DNA of 64,000 nt from Pseudomonadales bacterium. GTDB lineage: Bacteria > Pseudomonadota > Gammaproteobacteria > Pseudomonadales > Azotimanducaceae. The position numbers and the translations under genes were made by a program. The DNA is taken from positions 682,001 to 746,000 of the forward strand of contig JAHCAL010000001.1 of the NCBI GenBank assembly GCA_019634925.1, written 5' to 3'. A model generated the notes under the pieces. It made no database searches and was not told where the DNA came from. It saw only the letters and a list, made by a program, of their open reading frames with translations. Shown piece after piece: positions 13,890 through 24,238 of this stretch (position 1 is the stretch's first letter; the number at the start of each line of letters is the position of its first letter).

Positions 13890-16643
13890 TCAGCCGGCGG
13901 CCCGGTGCCAGCGGAATCCATCGCGAGCGCCGAATCGAACCCGGATCACCTTCTCGATCTCGAGCAGGATCAATACGGTCAGACCAACGAGAGTGATGGT
14001 GGCGAGGTCCAGCAGGCCGAGGGGACTGGTCCCGAACAACGTGTGCATGAACGGCGCATAGGTGAAGAGTGACTGCAGCACGATGACGAGCGCGACCGCG
14101 ATCAGCACCGCCGGCGTGCCGCGGACACCGGCCAGCGTGAATGCCGGGTTCACAAGAAAGCGTACGCTGAACAGGTAGAACACCTCCATGGCGACCAGTG
14201 TGTTCACCGCGATCGTGCGCGCCTCCTCGAGCGATGCGCCGCGCTTGAGCGCGAGTTCGAACATCGCGAAGATGCCCACGACGAACAGGGCCGCGACCAG
14301 CAGGACCCGCCAGACCAGGAACCCGGACAGGATCGGCTCCCCGACCGGGCGGGGTGGGCGGCGCATGACACCGGTTTCGGTCGGTTCGAAGGCGAGTGCC
14401 AGTGCCAGCGCGACCGAACTGACCATGTTCACCCAGAGAATCTGGATCGGGGTGATCGGCAGTACCGTGCCGAGCATGATGGCCGCGATCAGCGCGCCGG
14501 ACTCGCCGCCGTTCATCGGCAGCAGGAACATGATCGACTTCTTCAGGTTGTCGTATACCGTGCGACCTTCCTCGACCGCACGCTCGATGGAGGAGAAATT
14601 GTCGTCGGCCAGCACCATGTCGGCGGCCTCCTTGGCCGCCTCGGTACCCTTGATGCCCATGGCGATGCCGATGTCCGCCCGCTTGAGCGCCGGTGCGTCG
14701 TTGACGCCGTCGCCGGTCATCGCCACCACCTCGCCGTTGGCCTGCAGCGCCTCGACGATGCGCAGTTTGTGTTCGGGGCTCGAGCGTGCGAACACGTCGG
14801 TCCGGGCGACCAGTTCCCGCAGTTGAGCGGTATCGAGGTGCTCGAGTTCGGCGCCGGTGGTCGGCGCGCAATCGAGGCCGATGCCGAGCTGCCGGCCGAT
14901 CGCGGCCGCAGTCCCGGCATGATCACCGGTGATCATCTTGACCCGGATGCCCGCGGCGCGGCATTGCGCGACGGCGGTGATGGCCTCGGGTCGGGGCGGA
15001 TCGATGATGCCCACCAGGCCGAGCAGGGTAAGCCCGCGCTCGACGTCGGTGAAGGTGAGCGCGCGCAGGTCGGGCGCCACGGGCCGGAACGCCAGGGCCA
15101 ACACCCGCTCTCCGCGTGCCGCGAGGCGGTCGATCGCGTTCGCCCAGAAGGCCCGGTCGAGCGGTCGCTTGCTGGTATCGCCCTGCTCAGCGTCACACAT
15201 ATCGAGCAGGCGCTCGGGTGCGCCTTTCACGAACAGCAGGCCATTGCCCGCGTGGTCGTGGTTGAGCGTGGCCATGAACCGATGTTCCGATTCGAACGGA
15301 ATGAGGTCCGTCCGGGGCAGCGCCTTGTGTTCGACCGCGGCATCGAGTCCGGCCTTGATCGCGAGGGTCAGCAGCGCGCCTTCGGTGGGATCGCCCTCGA
15401 GGTGCCAGGCGTCGGCCTGTCGATGGAGCTCCGCGTCGTTGCACAGGAGCGCGGCGCGGGCGAGCAGATCGAGGTCCGGCCGGGAACCGGGGTCGACTTC
15501 GGACGCCCCGGCGATGAATGCCCCGCGCGGGACATAGCCGGTGCCTTCGACCCGGTACTCACCGAGCGGCGTGACCACGTGCTGCACCGTCATCTCGTTG
15601 CGGGTCAGCGTCCCGGTCTTGTCGGAGCAGATGACGGTGACGGAGCCGAGCGTCTCGACCACCGGCAGCCGGCGCATGATGGCGCTGCGCCGCGCCATGC
15701 GCTGCACCCCGATCGCGAGGGTGATCGTGAGGATCGCCGGCAGCCCCTCGGGTATCGCCGCCACGGCCAGGCTGACCGCCGCCATGAACATCTCGTCCCA
15801 CGAGTAGTCGCGCACCAGTACGCCGAACGCAAACGTCAGGCCGGCGAAGACGAGGATCGCCGCGGTGATCCAGCGTGCGAAGACCGCCATTTTTCGGGTG
15901 AGCGGCGTTTCGAGCCGGCGCACGTTTGCCATGAGATGGCTGATGCGGCCGATTTCGGTCGAGTCGCCCGTCGCGACCACGACCGCGACCGCCTGGCCGC
16001 TGGTGACGAGGGTGCCGGAGAATGCCATGCCGGTACGGTCGCCAACGACCGCGTCGGGCGCGTTCGGCTCGGCCGCCTTGCTGACCGGTGTCGATTCGCC
16101 GGTCAGCGCGGCTTCCTCGACCTGGAGCGAGCGGGTCTCGATCAGGCGCAGGTCCGCCGGCACCTTGTCGCCGGATGCGAGCAGCACGATGTCGCCCGGC
16201 ACCAGTTGCTCGGCGGGCAGTTCGCGCCGGCGGCCGTCGCGCCTGACCACGGCGTGTACCGACAGCATCCGGCTGATCGCATCGAGCGCGCGCTCGGCAC
16301 GCCCCTCCTGCAGGAAACCGATCACCGAGTTGACCAGCGCGACGCCGAAGATCACCGCGGTGTCCAGCCAGTGTCCGAGCGCGGCGGTGACCGCCGCCGC
16401 GCAGAGCAGCACGTAGATGAGCACGTTGTGGAACTGGCGGGCGAAGCGGCGCAGGGGCCCGTGGCGACCGGGTGGCGCCAGCAGATTGGGCCCGGTTGCC
16501 GCGAGGCGCCGTTCGGCATCGGCCGGATCGAGCCCGCGCGGCGACGTATCCAGCGCCGCCAGTACGGCTGCGACCGGCAACGTGTGCCACTCGGCTTTTG
16601 GCGCCTCGGTGGTTTCGGGCGGTGGGTTGGAGCGATACGACAT
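13890..16643 (-). CDS. P-type cation-transporting ATPase (P2, CtpF-like)
   Basis: 917 residues from ATG at 16643 (MSYRSNPPP). Actuator TGES lies at 181-184, M4 has PEGLP at 298-302, the phosphorylated Asp341 lies in SDKTGTLT, and the hinge has [10 protein letters not shown] and [19 protein letters not shown]5 reads [20 protein letters not shown]6 reads [20 protein letters not shown], where Ca2+ ATPases usually have N-L-V-T-D, so one expected calcium-ligand Asp is Ser. The same change occurs, to my knowledge, in mycobacterial CtpF. It expels or takes up a cation at the inner membrane; the ion is unresolved. Divergent from the alpha/beta hydrolase. Confidence 0.9.
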   Translation of the reverse strand: MSYRSNPPPETTEAPKAEWHTLPVAAVLAALDTSPRGLDPADAERRLAATGPNLLAPPGRHGPLRRFARQFHNVLIYVLLCAAAVTAALGHWLDTAVIFGVALVNSVIGFLQEGRAERALDAISRMLSVHAVVRRDGRRRELPAEQLVPGDIVLLASGDKVPADLRLIETRSLQVEEAALTGESTPVSKAAEPNAPDAVVGDRTGMAFSGTLVTSGQAVAVVVATGDSTEIGRISHLMANVRRLETPLTRKMAVFARWITAAILVFAGLTFAFGVLVRDYSWDEMFMAAVSLAVAAIPEGLPAILTITLAIGVQRMARRSAIMRRLPVVETLGSVTVICSDKTGTLTRNEMTVQHVVTPLGEYRVEGTGYVPRGAFIAGASEVDPGSRPDLDLLARAALLCNDAELHRQADAWHLEGDPTEGALLTLAIKAGLDAAVEHKALPRTDLIPFESEHRFMATLNHDHAGNGLLFVKGAPERLLDMCDAEQGDTSKRPLDRAFWANAIDRLAARGERVLALAFRPVAPDLRALTFTDVERGLTLLGLVGIIDPPRPEAITAVAQCRAAGIRVKMITGDHAGTAAAIGRQLGIGLDCAPTTGAELEHLDTAQLRELVARTDVFARSSPEHKLRIVEALQANGEVVAMTGDGVNDAPALKRADIGIAMGIKGTEAAKEAADMVLADDNFSSIERAVEEGRTVYDNLKKSIMFLLPMNGGESGALIAAIMLGTVLPITPIQILWVNMVSSVALALALAFEPTETGVMRRPPRPVGEPILSGFLVWRVLLVAALFVVGIFAMFELALKRGASLEEARTIAVNTLVAMEVFYLFSVRFLVNPAFTLAGVRGTPAVLIAVALVIVLQSLFTYAPFMHTLFGTSPLGLLDLATITLVGLTVLILLEIEKVIRVRFGARDGFRWHRAAG

Positions 16644-16789
16644 GCGGGACCCGTGACCGGAGCGATCGCATTGGAGCACGTGAGTACGGGGCGGACAACG
16701 CGGGGCTATAGGGCCGGTTCGATCGGACTGGTCTCGGCGCGGCGGGTGCGCCAGACTCGGGCGACGGGTGAGATTCGGGAGGGGCGCGA

Positions 16790-17638
16790 TTGCGCATCGA
16801 GATCGACCGGGGCATTCGGGTGTTCGTCGATGTCGACGGCATGGGCTGGGTGCCGGGCCCCGGAGGGCTCGTCGAGCGACCCACGGTGCTGTTCCTGCAC
16901 GGTGGCCCGGGACTAGACCACAGCGGCTTCAAGCTCGCGCTCGCCGCGCTGCGGGACGTCGCGCAGCTGGTCATGTACGACCACCGCGGCCAGGGACGCA
17001 GCGATCCACGCCCGCCGGCGGAGTGGGGGCTCGATACACTTGCGGACGACGTGGTGCGGCTGTGCGCGGTACTCGGCATCGAGCGGCCGATCGTGTTCGG
17101 ACACTCCTTCGGCGGCTTCGTGGCGCAGCGCTACCTGGGCCGGCATCCCGACCATCCGGGCAAGGTCGTCCTGAGTTCGACGGCTGCGCGGACCGACGTG
17201 GACCGGATCGTCGCGCGCTTCCGGGAACTCGGCGGCGCTGCGGCAGGCGCAGCAGCGGAGGCGTTCTGGCGTACGCCGCATCCGGACCATGTGCCGGAAT
17301 ACCTGGCCCGCTGCCGGTCGCTCTATACCAGGTCCGATGCGGGACTTGCGGACCTGGACCTTGCGCAGGTTCGCCCGGAGGTCCTGCAACACTTCCTTGC
17401 CGGCGAGCAGTTCACGTTCGACCTCCGCGCGGACCTCGCCCGCGCGGCCTGCCCTGTGCTGGTACTCGCCGGGGAGCACGATCCGGTCTGCCCGATCGAG
17501 TCGGCACTGGAAATGGTCGCGGCGCTGCCGCCCGAGCGGGTGCGACTCGAGCGCTTCGCGCACAGCGGGCACGGCGTCTACCTCGACGAACCGGCGCGCG
17601 CCCTCGCCGTACTGCGCGAGTTCATCGTCGAGCGGTGA
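16790..17638 (+). CDS. Alpha/beta hydrolase, proline iminopeptidase-like
   Basis: 282 residues from a TTG start at 16790, preceded by GGGAGGGG. The HGGPG oxyanion motif (VLFLHGGPGLDHSGF, near 34-48), YDHRGQGRSD, the nucleophile elbow GHSFGG (Ser near 106), the acid in LAGEHDPVCP and His in HSGHGVYLDEP make a complete catalytic set. HGGPG plus DHRGQGRSD is typical of prolyl iminopeptidases, but the fold also covers lactonases and esterases, so the substrate is open. It stands alone between two oppositely oriented units. Confidence 0.88.
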   Translation: MRIEIDRGIRVFVDVDGMGWVPGPGGLVERPTVLFLHGGPGLDHSGFKLALAALRDVAQLVMYDHRGQGRSDPRPPAEWGLDTLADDVVRLCAVLGIERPIVFGHSFGGFVAQRYLGRHPDHPGKVVLSSTAARTDVDRIVARFRELGGAAAGAAAEAFWRTPHPDHVPEYLARCRSLYTRSDAGLADLDLAQVRPEVLQHFLAGEQFTFDLRADLARAACPVLVLAGEHDPVCPIESALEMVAALPPERVRLERFAHSGHGVYLDEPARALAVLREFIVER

Positions 17639-17678
17639 GCGCGCCTCGAGCGCGCCGCCGGTGCCGAGCCGCCGCGCG

Positions 17679-18563
17679 TCAGGTGCGGCGCATCATGCCT
17701 TCTTGCGCGACCGCCGCGCAGAGACGTCCGTCCGTGGCGTAAATGAAACCCTGGTTGAAGCCGCGCCCGTCCGCCGCCGCAGGTCCGCACTGATCGTACA
17801 GCAGCCAGTCCTCGCAGGCGGGCAGGCCGTAGAACCACATGGCGTGATCGAGGCTGGTGGTGCGGTGGGTCACGAGTGTCTGTCCGTGGCGCCGCAGCGC
17901 GTTGAAGAGCAGCGTGCTGTCCGATGCGAACGCCAGCGCACACTGCTGCATGCGTGGGTCGTGAGTCGCTTCGAGTTGCATGCGCATCCACAGGCGGATA
18001 CCGGCGGTGTCGCGTCGCTGAGTCCACGGCGCCCAGTCGTCGGTGATTTCCACTTCGAGACCGGTGCCGAGGGTGAAGGGCAGGGCCGGGCGCTCCTGCC
18101 CTGCATGCCGGCGGCGCGCCGCCAGCGTTTCCGCTGGCGGCGCGTCGGGGGCATCCGGCTGGTGGGAGTCGCCGGCCTCCGGGTCCTTGAACGAGGCGGT
18201 GAGCTGGAAAACGGTCTGATCCTGCTGGATCGCGCGTACGTTGCGCGTCACGTAGCTGCCGCCGTCGCGCAACCGTTCGACCGCGTAGCGGATCGGTGTG
18301 GCGGGATTGCCGGTGCGCAGGAAGTAGGCGTGCAGCGAGTGCGCGAGACGCGGTTCCGGGACCGTGTGGAACGCGGCTGCGAGCGCCTGCCCGAGGAAGT
18401 GCCCGCCGTAGATGCGCAGCGGGCCGTAGTCGCGCGCCGCGCCGATGAAGTGATCCTGCGCCATGGGGTCGGGATCGACCGCGAGCAGCACATCCAGCGC
18501 GGTCGCGGGGTCGAACGGGGTGTCTGCCGCGGCCGCCGGACCGGCTGCTTCAGGTCTGTTCAT
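17679..18563 (-). CDS. tesB: Acyl-CoA thioesterase II
   Basis: 294 residues from ATG at 18563, with AAGGAGT seven bases upstream. Double hot-dog protein: the first half carries YGGHFLGQALAAAFHTV and HSLHAYFLRTGNP. The second half carries the TesB catalytic region with Asp in CALAFASDSTLL, Thr/Ser in HRTTSLDHAMWFYG and Gln/Asn in FNQGFIYATDGRL. It hydrolyses medium- and long-chain acyl-CoAs in the cytoplasm. It is the last gene of a MarR-MATE-TesB run on the minus strand, 34 bases after the MATE gene. Confidence 0.92.
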   Translation of the reverse strand: MNRPEAAGPAAAADTPFDPATALDVLLAVDPDPMAQDHFIGAARDYGPLRIYGGHFLGQALAAAFHTVPEPRLAHSLHAYFLRTGNPATPIRYAVERLRDGGSYVTRNVRAIQQDQTVFQLTASFKDPEAGDSHQPDAPDAPPAETLAARRRHAGQERPALPFTLGTGLEVEITDDWAPWTQRRDTAGIRLWMRMQLEATHDPRMQQCALAFASDSTLLFNALRRHGQTLVTHRTTSLDHAMWFYGLPACEDWLLYDQCGPAAADGRGFNQGFIYATDGRLCAAVAQEGMMRRT

Positions 18564-18597
18564 GTCGTGACTCCTTCTTGATCGGTTGCCCGGTGGC

Positions 18598-20061
18598 CTA
18601 CCAGCTGCCACGCTGTCGCCAGGCGCCGAGCGCAATCGATGCGGCGGTCAGTGCGCCGTAGACCGCCATGCCCACCGCGATGCTTGTGTAGACGAACCAG
18701 AGTGGCTGATCGAACAGCCGTACCCCGATCCACGCGCCGCCCACGCAGATCACGAAGCGCAGAATCGTCGCGATGACCGGCCAGGCGACGGTGCCTGCGC
18801 CCTGGGACGCAAAGTACAGCGAGAGCCCGAGGCCCTGGAACAGGAACACCGGTCCGACGATCGCGAGATACAGGGCGCCGGAACGCCAGGTCTCCGGGTC
18901 GCGCGTGAAGAGGTCGAGCCAGAGTCCGGGTGCGAGTGCGAGCAGTATTCCGACGGCGCCGGTGAGTACCGCGGCGGTGATTCCGCCGAGCCAGCCGATG
19001 TGTTCCGCCCGTGCGACGTTGCCGGCGCCCATGTTCACGCCGACCATGGAGGTCAGCGCCGCACCGATGCCGAAGATCATCGGCACCAGCAGGAACTCGA
19101 GGCGCGCGACGATGCCGTAGCCGGCGAGTGCCGCGACCCCGAAACCGCCGATCAGCACGTTGAGCAGGCCGATGGTCAGTACGACGAACACGGGCGAGAG
19201 CGCCGCCGGCAGGCCGACCCGGAAGATGTCCGCGAACAGGGCGCGACGCAGGCGCAACGCCGCCCTATGCAGGCGGACGGTTGCATCGGCGCGCACGAGG
19301 CGTACCACCAGGATCGCCGTGTTGAACAGCGCGACGGTGATCACCGCGACGGCCGCACCCGGCAGGCCGAGCGCCGGCAGGCCGAACCAGCCGAGGATCA
19401 GGGCGCCGGCCAGCGGCACCTGGATGGCGGAGCCCGCGATCATGAGCAGGGCGGGCAGACGCATGTTGCCGGTGCCGCGCACGACGGCGCTGAGCAGCGC
19501 CATGGTCCAGAGCGGCAGTGACCCCGCGAACAGGACCGCCCCGTACGCCGCGGCAGCCGCCGTGACGGATGCCGGCGCGCCGGTCTGCTCGAGCAACCAG
19601 GCGCCGGCCGCCTGGTAGAGCGCGAAGAACCCGATCCCCGCCAGCGCCGCGATGGCGAGCGCGTGCCAGACCAGCGCCTCCGCGCCCGCACGGTCGCCGC
19701 GTCCGAGTGCGCGGGCGACCGCGCTCGCGACCGCGCCGCCCAGCGCACCGTTCGCCAGCATCTGCATCAGCATGAGCGCCGGGAACATCAGCGCGATCGC
19801 GGCGAGCGGGTCCATGCCGAGCCGCGCGATGAACCAGACCTCCGCCATGCTCACAGCGGCCTGCACGAGGAACGCGAGCGCGTTCGGGCTCGCCATGCGC
19901 AGGAGCAGCGGCAGCGGCGGGGCCTCGAGGATCTGCCTGGTCAGCGGATGCTGGCCGGGCGGCCGTTGCGGCGCGGCCTCGGCAGCGATAAGGCCTTCTT
20001 CCGGGCCCGCTTCCCGTGTAACTACACGTTCACCGCCGGACGCTCGCACCTGCGTGTCCAT
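18598..20061 (-). CDS. MATE family efflux transporter
   Basis: 487 residues from ATG at 20061, with CCGGAG upstream. After a soluble N-terminus of about 45 residues, twelve hydrophobic segments follow in two related halves. Landmarks are LLLRMASPNALAFLVQAAVSMAEVWFIARLGMDPLAAIAL, VRGTGNMRLPALLMIAGSAIQVPL and DIFRVGLPAALSPVFVVLTIGLLNVLIGGFG, the last opening half two. It is only distantly similar to the MATE protein at 5.4 kb. It lies 19 bases downstream of a MarR regulator, which suggests ligand-responsive expression of an efflux pump. Confidence 0.9.
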   Translation of the reverse strand: MDTQVRASGGERVVTREAGPEEGLIAAEAAPQRPPGQHPLTRQILEAPPLPLLLRMASPNALAFLVQAAVSMAEVWFIARLGMDPLAAIALMFPALMLMQMLANGALGGAVASAVARALGRGDRAGAEALVWHALAIAALAGIGFFALYQAAGAWLLEQTGAPASVTAAAAAYGAVLFAGSLPLWTMALLSAVVRGTGNMRLPALLMIAGSAIQVPLAGALILGWFGLPALGLPGAAVAVITVALFNTAILVVRLVRADATVRLHRAALRLRRALFADIFRVGLPAALSPVFVVLTIGLLNVLIGGFGVAALAGYGIVARLEFLLVPMIFGIGAALTSMVGVNMGAGNVARAEHIGWLGGITAAVLTGAVGILLALAPGLWLDLFTRDPETWRSGALYLAIVGPVFLFQGLGLSLYFASQGAGTVAWPVIATILRFVICVGGAWIGVRLFDQPLWFVYTSIAVGMAVYGALTAASIALGAWRQRGSW

Positions 20062-20080
20062 TCGATCGTTCTCCGGGGGG

Positions 20081-20563
20081 TTACTGGACCAGTCTGCGCA
20101 ACGTGCGCAGGGACGCTTCGAGTTCGAGCCAGGCTTCCGCGCCGATGAGCTTCAGCACCCTGGACTGCGCAGCGCGCCAGTAACGGCGTGCTTCGCGCAG
20201 CTTGCGCCGGCCGAGCGGCGTGATCGCGACCAGCCGTACCCGCGCGTCGTCGGGGTCCACGGGCCGCTCGACGTAGCCGGCCGCTTCGAGCGGCTTCAGG
20301 TTGCGGGTGAGCGTCGTGCGCTCCATGTACAGGCGATTGGCGAGATCCGACATCGGCAGCGGCCCGGCTGCTTCCAGGTAGCCGAGCATCGGATACTGCG
20401 CGCGCGTGAGTCCCGATGGACGCATCTCCTCGGCATACAGGCGGCTGACCGCGCGCGCGGTCTTCTGCAGATTGTTGCTGACGCAGTGCACCGGCTGGAG
20501 CAGGTCGGGCGCCTGCTTCGCCGGGTTCCTGTCCTGACTCGTCCTGTCGTGGCCGGTTTTCAA
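20081..20563 (-). CDS. MarR family transcriptional regulator
   Basis: About 160 residues if it starts at TTG 20563 (LKTGHDRTSQ), chosen because AGGA lies eight bases upstream. No ATG is available, and GTG 20590 or TTG 20644 are alternatives. The winged-helix region reads LTRAQYPMLGYLEAAGPLPMSDLANRLYMERTTLTRNLKPLEAAGYVER, followed by the wing (DPDDARVRLVAITPLGRRKL). MarR proteins are dimeric repressors released by small phenolic or lipophilic ligands. It heads the operon with the MATE pump and TesB and is divergent from thrS. Confidence 0.88.
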   Translation of the reverse strand: MKTGHDRTSQDRNPAKQAPDLLQPVHCVSNNLQKTARAVSRLYAEEMRPSGLTRAQYPMLGYLEAAGPLPMSDLANRLYMERTTLTRNLKPLEAAGYVERPVDPDDARVRLVAITPLGRRKLREARRYWRAAQSRVLKLIGAEAWLELEASLRTLRRLVQ

Positions 20564-20605
20564 ATGTGAGGTCCTGCGGGCGGTCGGCACGATGCTTGTA
20601 GATGC

Positions 20606-20617
20606 GTGTATATGCAC
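20606..20617. promoter_or_regulatory. Possible MarR operator between marR-like gene and thrS
   Basis: GTGTATATGCAC is a near-perfect 12-base palindrome (one mismatched pair) in the only AT-richer patch of the divergent region. It is placed about 45 bases before the proposed regulator start. The assignment to MarR is inference. Confidence 0.35.
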
Positions 20618-20694
20618 GGTATCCCTGTGGCGCCTTGCGGTCAAGCTCGGCCGTTTGGCAGAATCACGCTCTTTTTCCCGGAAGGTGCGTTCTC

Positions 20695-22620
20695 ATGGTC
20701 AACATCAGGCTGCCGGACGGTGCCGTGCGGCAGTTCGACGGCCCGGTCACCGGCCTCGACGTGGCCGCCGCGATATCTAAATCCCTCGCCAAGGCGGCAC
20801 TCGCGATCCGCGTCGACGGCGTCCTGAAGGACATCTACCTGCCGATCGAGCGGGACGCGACCGTCGAGATCGTCACCCGTGACACCCAGGCTGGCCTGGA
20901 CCTGCTGCGCCACGACGCGGCCCACGTGCTGGCGGAGGCGGTGAAGGAGCTCTTCCCGGAAACGCAGGTCACCATCGGCCCGACCATCGAGAACGGGTTC
21001 TATTACGATTTCGCGCGTCCCGAGCCATTCTCGCCCGACGACCTGGTGCGTATCGAGGCGCGTATGCGCGAGATCGTCAAGCGCGACGAGCCGATCCGCC
21101 GCGAGGTATGGGATCGCGACGAAGCGGTCGCGTTCTTCAAGGCGGCCGGCGAGCACTACAAGGCGGAGATCATCGCCGGCATTCCCGCGGGCGAGGAGGT
21201 GGGTCTCTACCGCCAGGGTGCGTTCATCGACCTGTGCAGGGGGCCGCACCTGCCGTCCACGGGGCGGCTCGGTACTGCGTTCAAGCTCATGTCGGTCGCC
21301 GGCGCCTACTGGCGCGGCAACTCGGACAACGAGATGCTGCAGCGCATCTATGGTACCGCCTGGGCGAACGACAAGGATCTCGAGGCGTATCTGCTGCGGC
21401 TCGAGGAGGCGGAAAAACGCGACCACCGGCGCCTCGGCCGCGAGATGGATCTGTTCCACCTGCAGGAGGAAGGCCCGGGCTCGGTGTTCTGGCATCCGAA
21501 AGGCTGGACCCTGTTCCAGACCATGATCGGCTACATGCGCCGCAAGCAGATCGCGGCGGGTTACCTCGAGGTCAACACGCCGGAAGTCCTGGACAGGTCG
21601 CTCTGGGTGCGGTCCGGCCACGTCGAGAAGTTCGGCGAGAACATGTACCTCACGCAGACGCCGGACGAGCGGGTGTTCGCGCTCAAGCCGATGAACTGCC
21701 CGGGCCACGTACAGATCTTCCGGCAGGGCATCCGGAGTTATCGAGACCTGCCGCTGTATCTCGCCGAGTTCGGCAAGGTGCACCGTTACGAACCGTCCGG
21801 CGCCCTCCACGGCATCATGCGGGTGCGCGCGTTCACGCAGGACGACGCGCACATCTTCTGTACCGAAGAGCAGATCACCGAGGAATGCGTGAAGGCGTCG
21901 CGCCTGATCCAGCAGATCTACCACGACTTCGGGTTCGACGACGTGGTGGTCAAGTTCTCGGACCGGCCGGAACGGCGGGTCGGCTCGGACGAGATCTGGG
22001 ATCACGCCGAAGCGGCGCTCAAGGCGGCGCTCGCCGCCCTGCAGGTCGAATGGACGCTGAATCCCGGCGAAGGTGCGTTCTACGGCCCGAAGCTCGAGTT
22101 CGTGCTGCGCGACGCGATCGGCCGCGACTGGCAGTGCGGCACAGTGCAGGTCGACCTGAACCTGCCGGAGCGGCTCGGCGCCACCTACGTGGCGTCCGAC
22201 GGCAGCCGGCGTCATCCGGTGATGATCCACCGCGCGCTGTTCGGCTCGCTGGAGCGGTTCTGCGGCATCCTGATCGAACACTTCGCCGGGCATTTCCCGC
22301 TCTGGCTCGCGCCGCTGCAGGTGGTGGTCGCCACCATCACCGACGACGCGGACGACTATGCCCGCGAGGTTCAGGACGCGGCGCGGCGGCTCGGCCTGCG
22401 CGTGGAGAGTGATCTGCGCAACGAGAAGATCTCGTACAAGGTGCGCGAACACAGCGTCACCAAGGTTCCGGTGCTGCTGGTGGTCGGCAAACGCGAGGCC
22501 GAGACGCGTACGGTTGCGATCCGCAGGCTCGGCGGCAAGGCGCAGGAAGTGCTGGGCCTCGACGAAGCGCTCGCCGCGCTCGCCGCGGAGGCGCGCTCGC
22601 CGCTGGATCGGGTCGCGTGA
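20695..22620 (+). CDS. thrS: Threonyl-tRNA synthetase
   Basis: 641 residues from ATG at 20695 with GAAGG upstream; the E. coli enzyme has 642. The TGS domain lies at 1-61. The editing domain has His73 and His77 (HDAAH) and Cys181/His185 (CRGPH), matching the E. coli editing metal-like site. The class II catalytic core has motif 2 and the zinc Cys in [36 protein letters not shown], and motif 3 with [14 protein letters not shown]. The anticodon-binding domain is the last about 110 residues. It charges tRNA-Thr. The usual infC-rpmI-rplT neighbours are absent; selO follows after 13 bases. Confidence 0.98.
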   Translation: MVNIRLPDGAVRQFDGPVTGLDVAAAISKSLAKAALAIRVDGVLKDIYLPIERDATVEIVTRDTQAGLDLLRHDAAHVLAEAVKELFPETQVTIGPTIENGFYYDFARPEPFSPDDLVRIEARMREIVKRDEPIRREVWDRDEAVAFFKAAGEHYKAEIIAGIPAGEEVGLYRQGAFIDLCRGPHLPSTGRLGTAFKLMSVAGAYWRGNSDNEMLQRIYGTAWANDKDLEAYLLRLEEAEKRDHRRLGREMDLFHLQEEGPGSVFWHPKGWTLFQTMIGYMRRKQIAAGYLEVNTPEVLDRSLWVRSGHVEKFGENMYLTQTPDERVFALKPMNCPGHVQIFRQGIRSYRDLPLYLAEFGKVHRYEPSGALHGIMRVRAFTQDDAHIFCTEEQITEECVKASRLIQQIYHDFGFDDVVVKFSDRPERRVGSDEIWDHAEAALKAALAALQVEWTLNPGEGAFYGPKLEFVLRDAIGRDWQCGTVQVDLNLPERLGATYVASDGSRRHPVMIHRALFGSLERFCGILIEHFAGHFPLWLAPLQVVVATITDDADDYAREVQDAARRLGLRVESDLRNEKISYKVREHSVTKVPVLLVVGKREAETRTVAIRRLGGKAQEVLGLDEALAALAAEARSPLDRVA

Positions 22621-22633
22621 CGGGTCGCACGCG

Positions 22634-24232
22634 ATGACGGACGGTCTCGACCGGCTGGCCTTCGACAACCGGTTCACGCGGAGTCTCCCGGCTGACCCGG
22701 ACACACGCAACGTGAGGCGGCAGGTGTCCGGCGCGATCTATTCACGGGTGACGCCGGCCACGGTCGTCCGCCCGGAGCTTGTCGCTGTCGCGCGTGAAGT
22801 GCTGGAACTGCTGGGGCTCGACCCCGAGGCCGCGGATCAGCCGGCGTTCGTCGAGACGTTCGCGGGCAATCGGCTGCTGCCCGGCATGGATGCACACGCC
22901 ACCTGTTACGGCGGTCACCAGTTCGGCAACTGGGCCGGCCAGCTCGGCGACGGCCGCGCCATCAACCTGGGTGAAGTGCGCTGCCCTGACGGCGAACTGC
23001 GCATGCTGCAGCTGAAAGGCGCCGGTCCGACGCCATACTCGCGTACGGCCGACGGACTCGCGGTGCTGCGTTCGTCGGTGCGCGAGTTTCTCTGCAGCGA
23101 GGCGATGCATCATCTCGGCGTGCCCACCACACGGGCGCTCTCGCTCACGCTGACCGGCGAACAGGTGTTGCGCGACATGCTCTACGACGGCAATGCCGCG
23201 CTCGAACCGGGTGCGGTGGTCTGCCGCGTGGCGCCGTCGTTCCTGCGCTTCGGCCACTTCGAAATCCTGGCGGCGCGCGGCGAGAAGGCGCTGCTCCGTC
23301 GTCTGCTCGACTTCGCGATCGACGCGCATTTCCCGGACATCGCCGCAGCGCACCCCGCGGGCGGTCCGGCGGCCTATGCCAGCCTGTTCGAAACCGTGGC
23401 CGAACGCACCGCGAGCCTGGTCGCGGAATGGATGCGGGTCGGTTTCGTGCACGGCGTGATGAATACCGACAACATGTCGTTGCTGGGCCTCACCATCGAC
23501 TACGGGCCGTACGGCTGGCTGGAAGACTACGACCCGGACTGGACCCCCAACACCACCGACGCCGAGGGACGCCGCTACCGCTTCGGCAATCAGCCGGCGG
23601 TGGCGCACTGGAACCTGCTGCAGCTGGCCAACGCGATCTATCCCGCGGTCGGCGATGCAGCGCCGCTGGAGGCGGCCCTGCGGGCGTTTCCCGATCGTTA
23701 CCGGGCGCACTGGGAAACGCGGATGGCAGCCAAGCTCGGACTCGAGCGGTTCGAGCCCGCGACGGACGTGGCGCTCACCGACGGCCTGCACACCATGCTG
23801 CGGTCCACCGAGACCGACGTGACGATTTTCTTCCGGGCGCTTGCCGGTATCGATGCCGCGACGCAGCCCGAAGTGGCCCTGGCCGCGCTCCAGGACGCCT
23901 GGTACCGGCCCAAAGAACTGGTCGGCAGCGTGCTCGACGGGGTGCGCGGCTGGCTCGCTGAGTATCAGCGTCGATTGGCGGCCGACGGCCTGCCGGACGC
24001 GGAGCGGCGGGCGCGCATGAATGCGGCGAACCCGAAGTACGTTCTGCGCAACTACCTCGCCCAGCTCGCCATCGACGCAGCCGGGCAGGGCGACTACGGC
24101 ATGATCCACGAGCTGCTCGAGACCCTGCGCAGCCCCTACGACGAGCAGCCGGCACGGGCCGCCTGGGCGGCACGCCGGCCGGACTGGGCCCGGTCGCGGG
24201 TCGGCTGCTCGATGCTGTCCTGCAGTTCCTGA
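22634..24232 (+). CDS. selO: Protein adenylyltransferase SelO (YdiU/UPF0061), cysteine form
   Basis: 532 residues from ATG at 22634. The pseudokinase fold is recognisable by GGHQFGNWAGQLGDGRAINLGE (glycine-rich part), LQLKGAGPTPYSRTADGLAVLRSSVREFL and HGVMNTDNMSLLGLTIDYGPYGWLEDYD (catalytic and metal Asp). The family moves AMP from ATP to Ser/Thr/Tyr of client proteins in redox stress. The protein ends in Cys-Ser-Ser, with Cys at the antepenultimate place where the mitochondrial homologue has selenocysteine. Thirteen bases after thrS, so probably co-transcribed; convergent with the nitroreductase with six bases between. Confidence 0.96.
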   Translation: MTDGLDRLAFDNRFTRSLPADPDTRNVRRQVSGAIYSRVTPATVVRPELVAVAREVLELLGLDPEAADQPAFVETFAGNRLLPGMDAHATCYGGHQFGNWAGQLGDGRAINLGEVRCPDGELRMLQLKGAGPTPYSRTADGLAVLRSSVREFLCSEAMHHLGVPTTRALSLTLTGEQVLRDMLYDGNAALEPGAVVCRVAPSFLRFGHFEILAARGEKALLRRLLDFAIDAHFPDIAAAHPAGGPAAYASLFETVAERTASLVAEWMRVGFVHGVMNTDNMSLLGLTIDYGPYGWLEDYDPDWTPNTTDAEGRRYRFGNQPAVAHWNLLQLANAIYPAVGDAAPLEAALRAFPDRYRAHWETRMAAKLGLERFEPATDVALTDGLHTMLRSTETDVTIFFRALAGIDAATQPEVALAALQDAWYRPKELVGSVLDGVRGWLAEYQRRLAADGLPDAERRARMNAANPKYVLRNYLAQLAIDAAGQGDYGMIHELLETLRSPYDEQPARAAWAARRPDWARSRVGCSMLSCSS

Positions 24233-24238
24233 CCGGGC

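Noticed and set aside
13851..13905. Long-range inverted repeat CCGGGCCGCC / GGCGGCCCGG around the end of the ATPase gene
   Set aside because: The loop is about 35 bases and the second arm lies in the coding sequence; too weak in such GC-rich DNA to call a terminator.
14769..16916. A 715-codon plus-strand frame opposite the P-type ATPase
   Set aside because: Antisense shadow; every ATPase signature is on the minus strand.
24218..24232. A possible selenocysteine codon in selO
   Set aside because: The antepenultimate codon is TGC (Cys); the only stop is the true end and no SECIS-like stem is evident.
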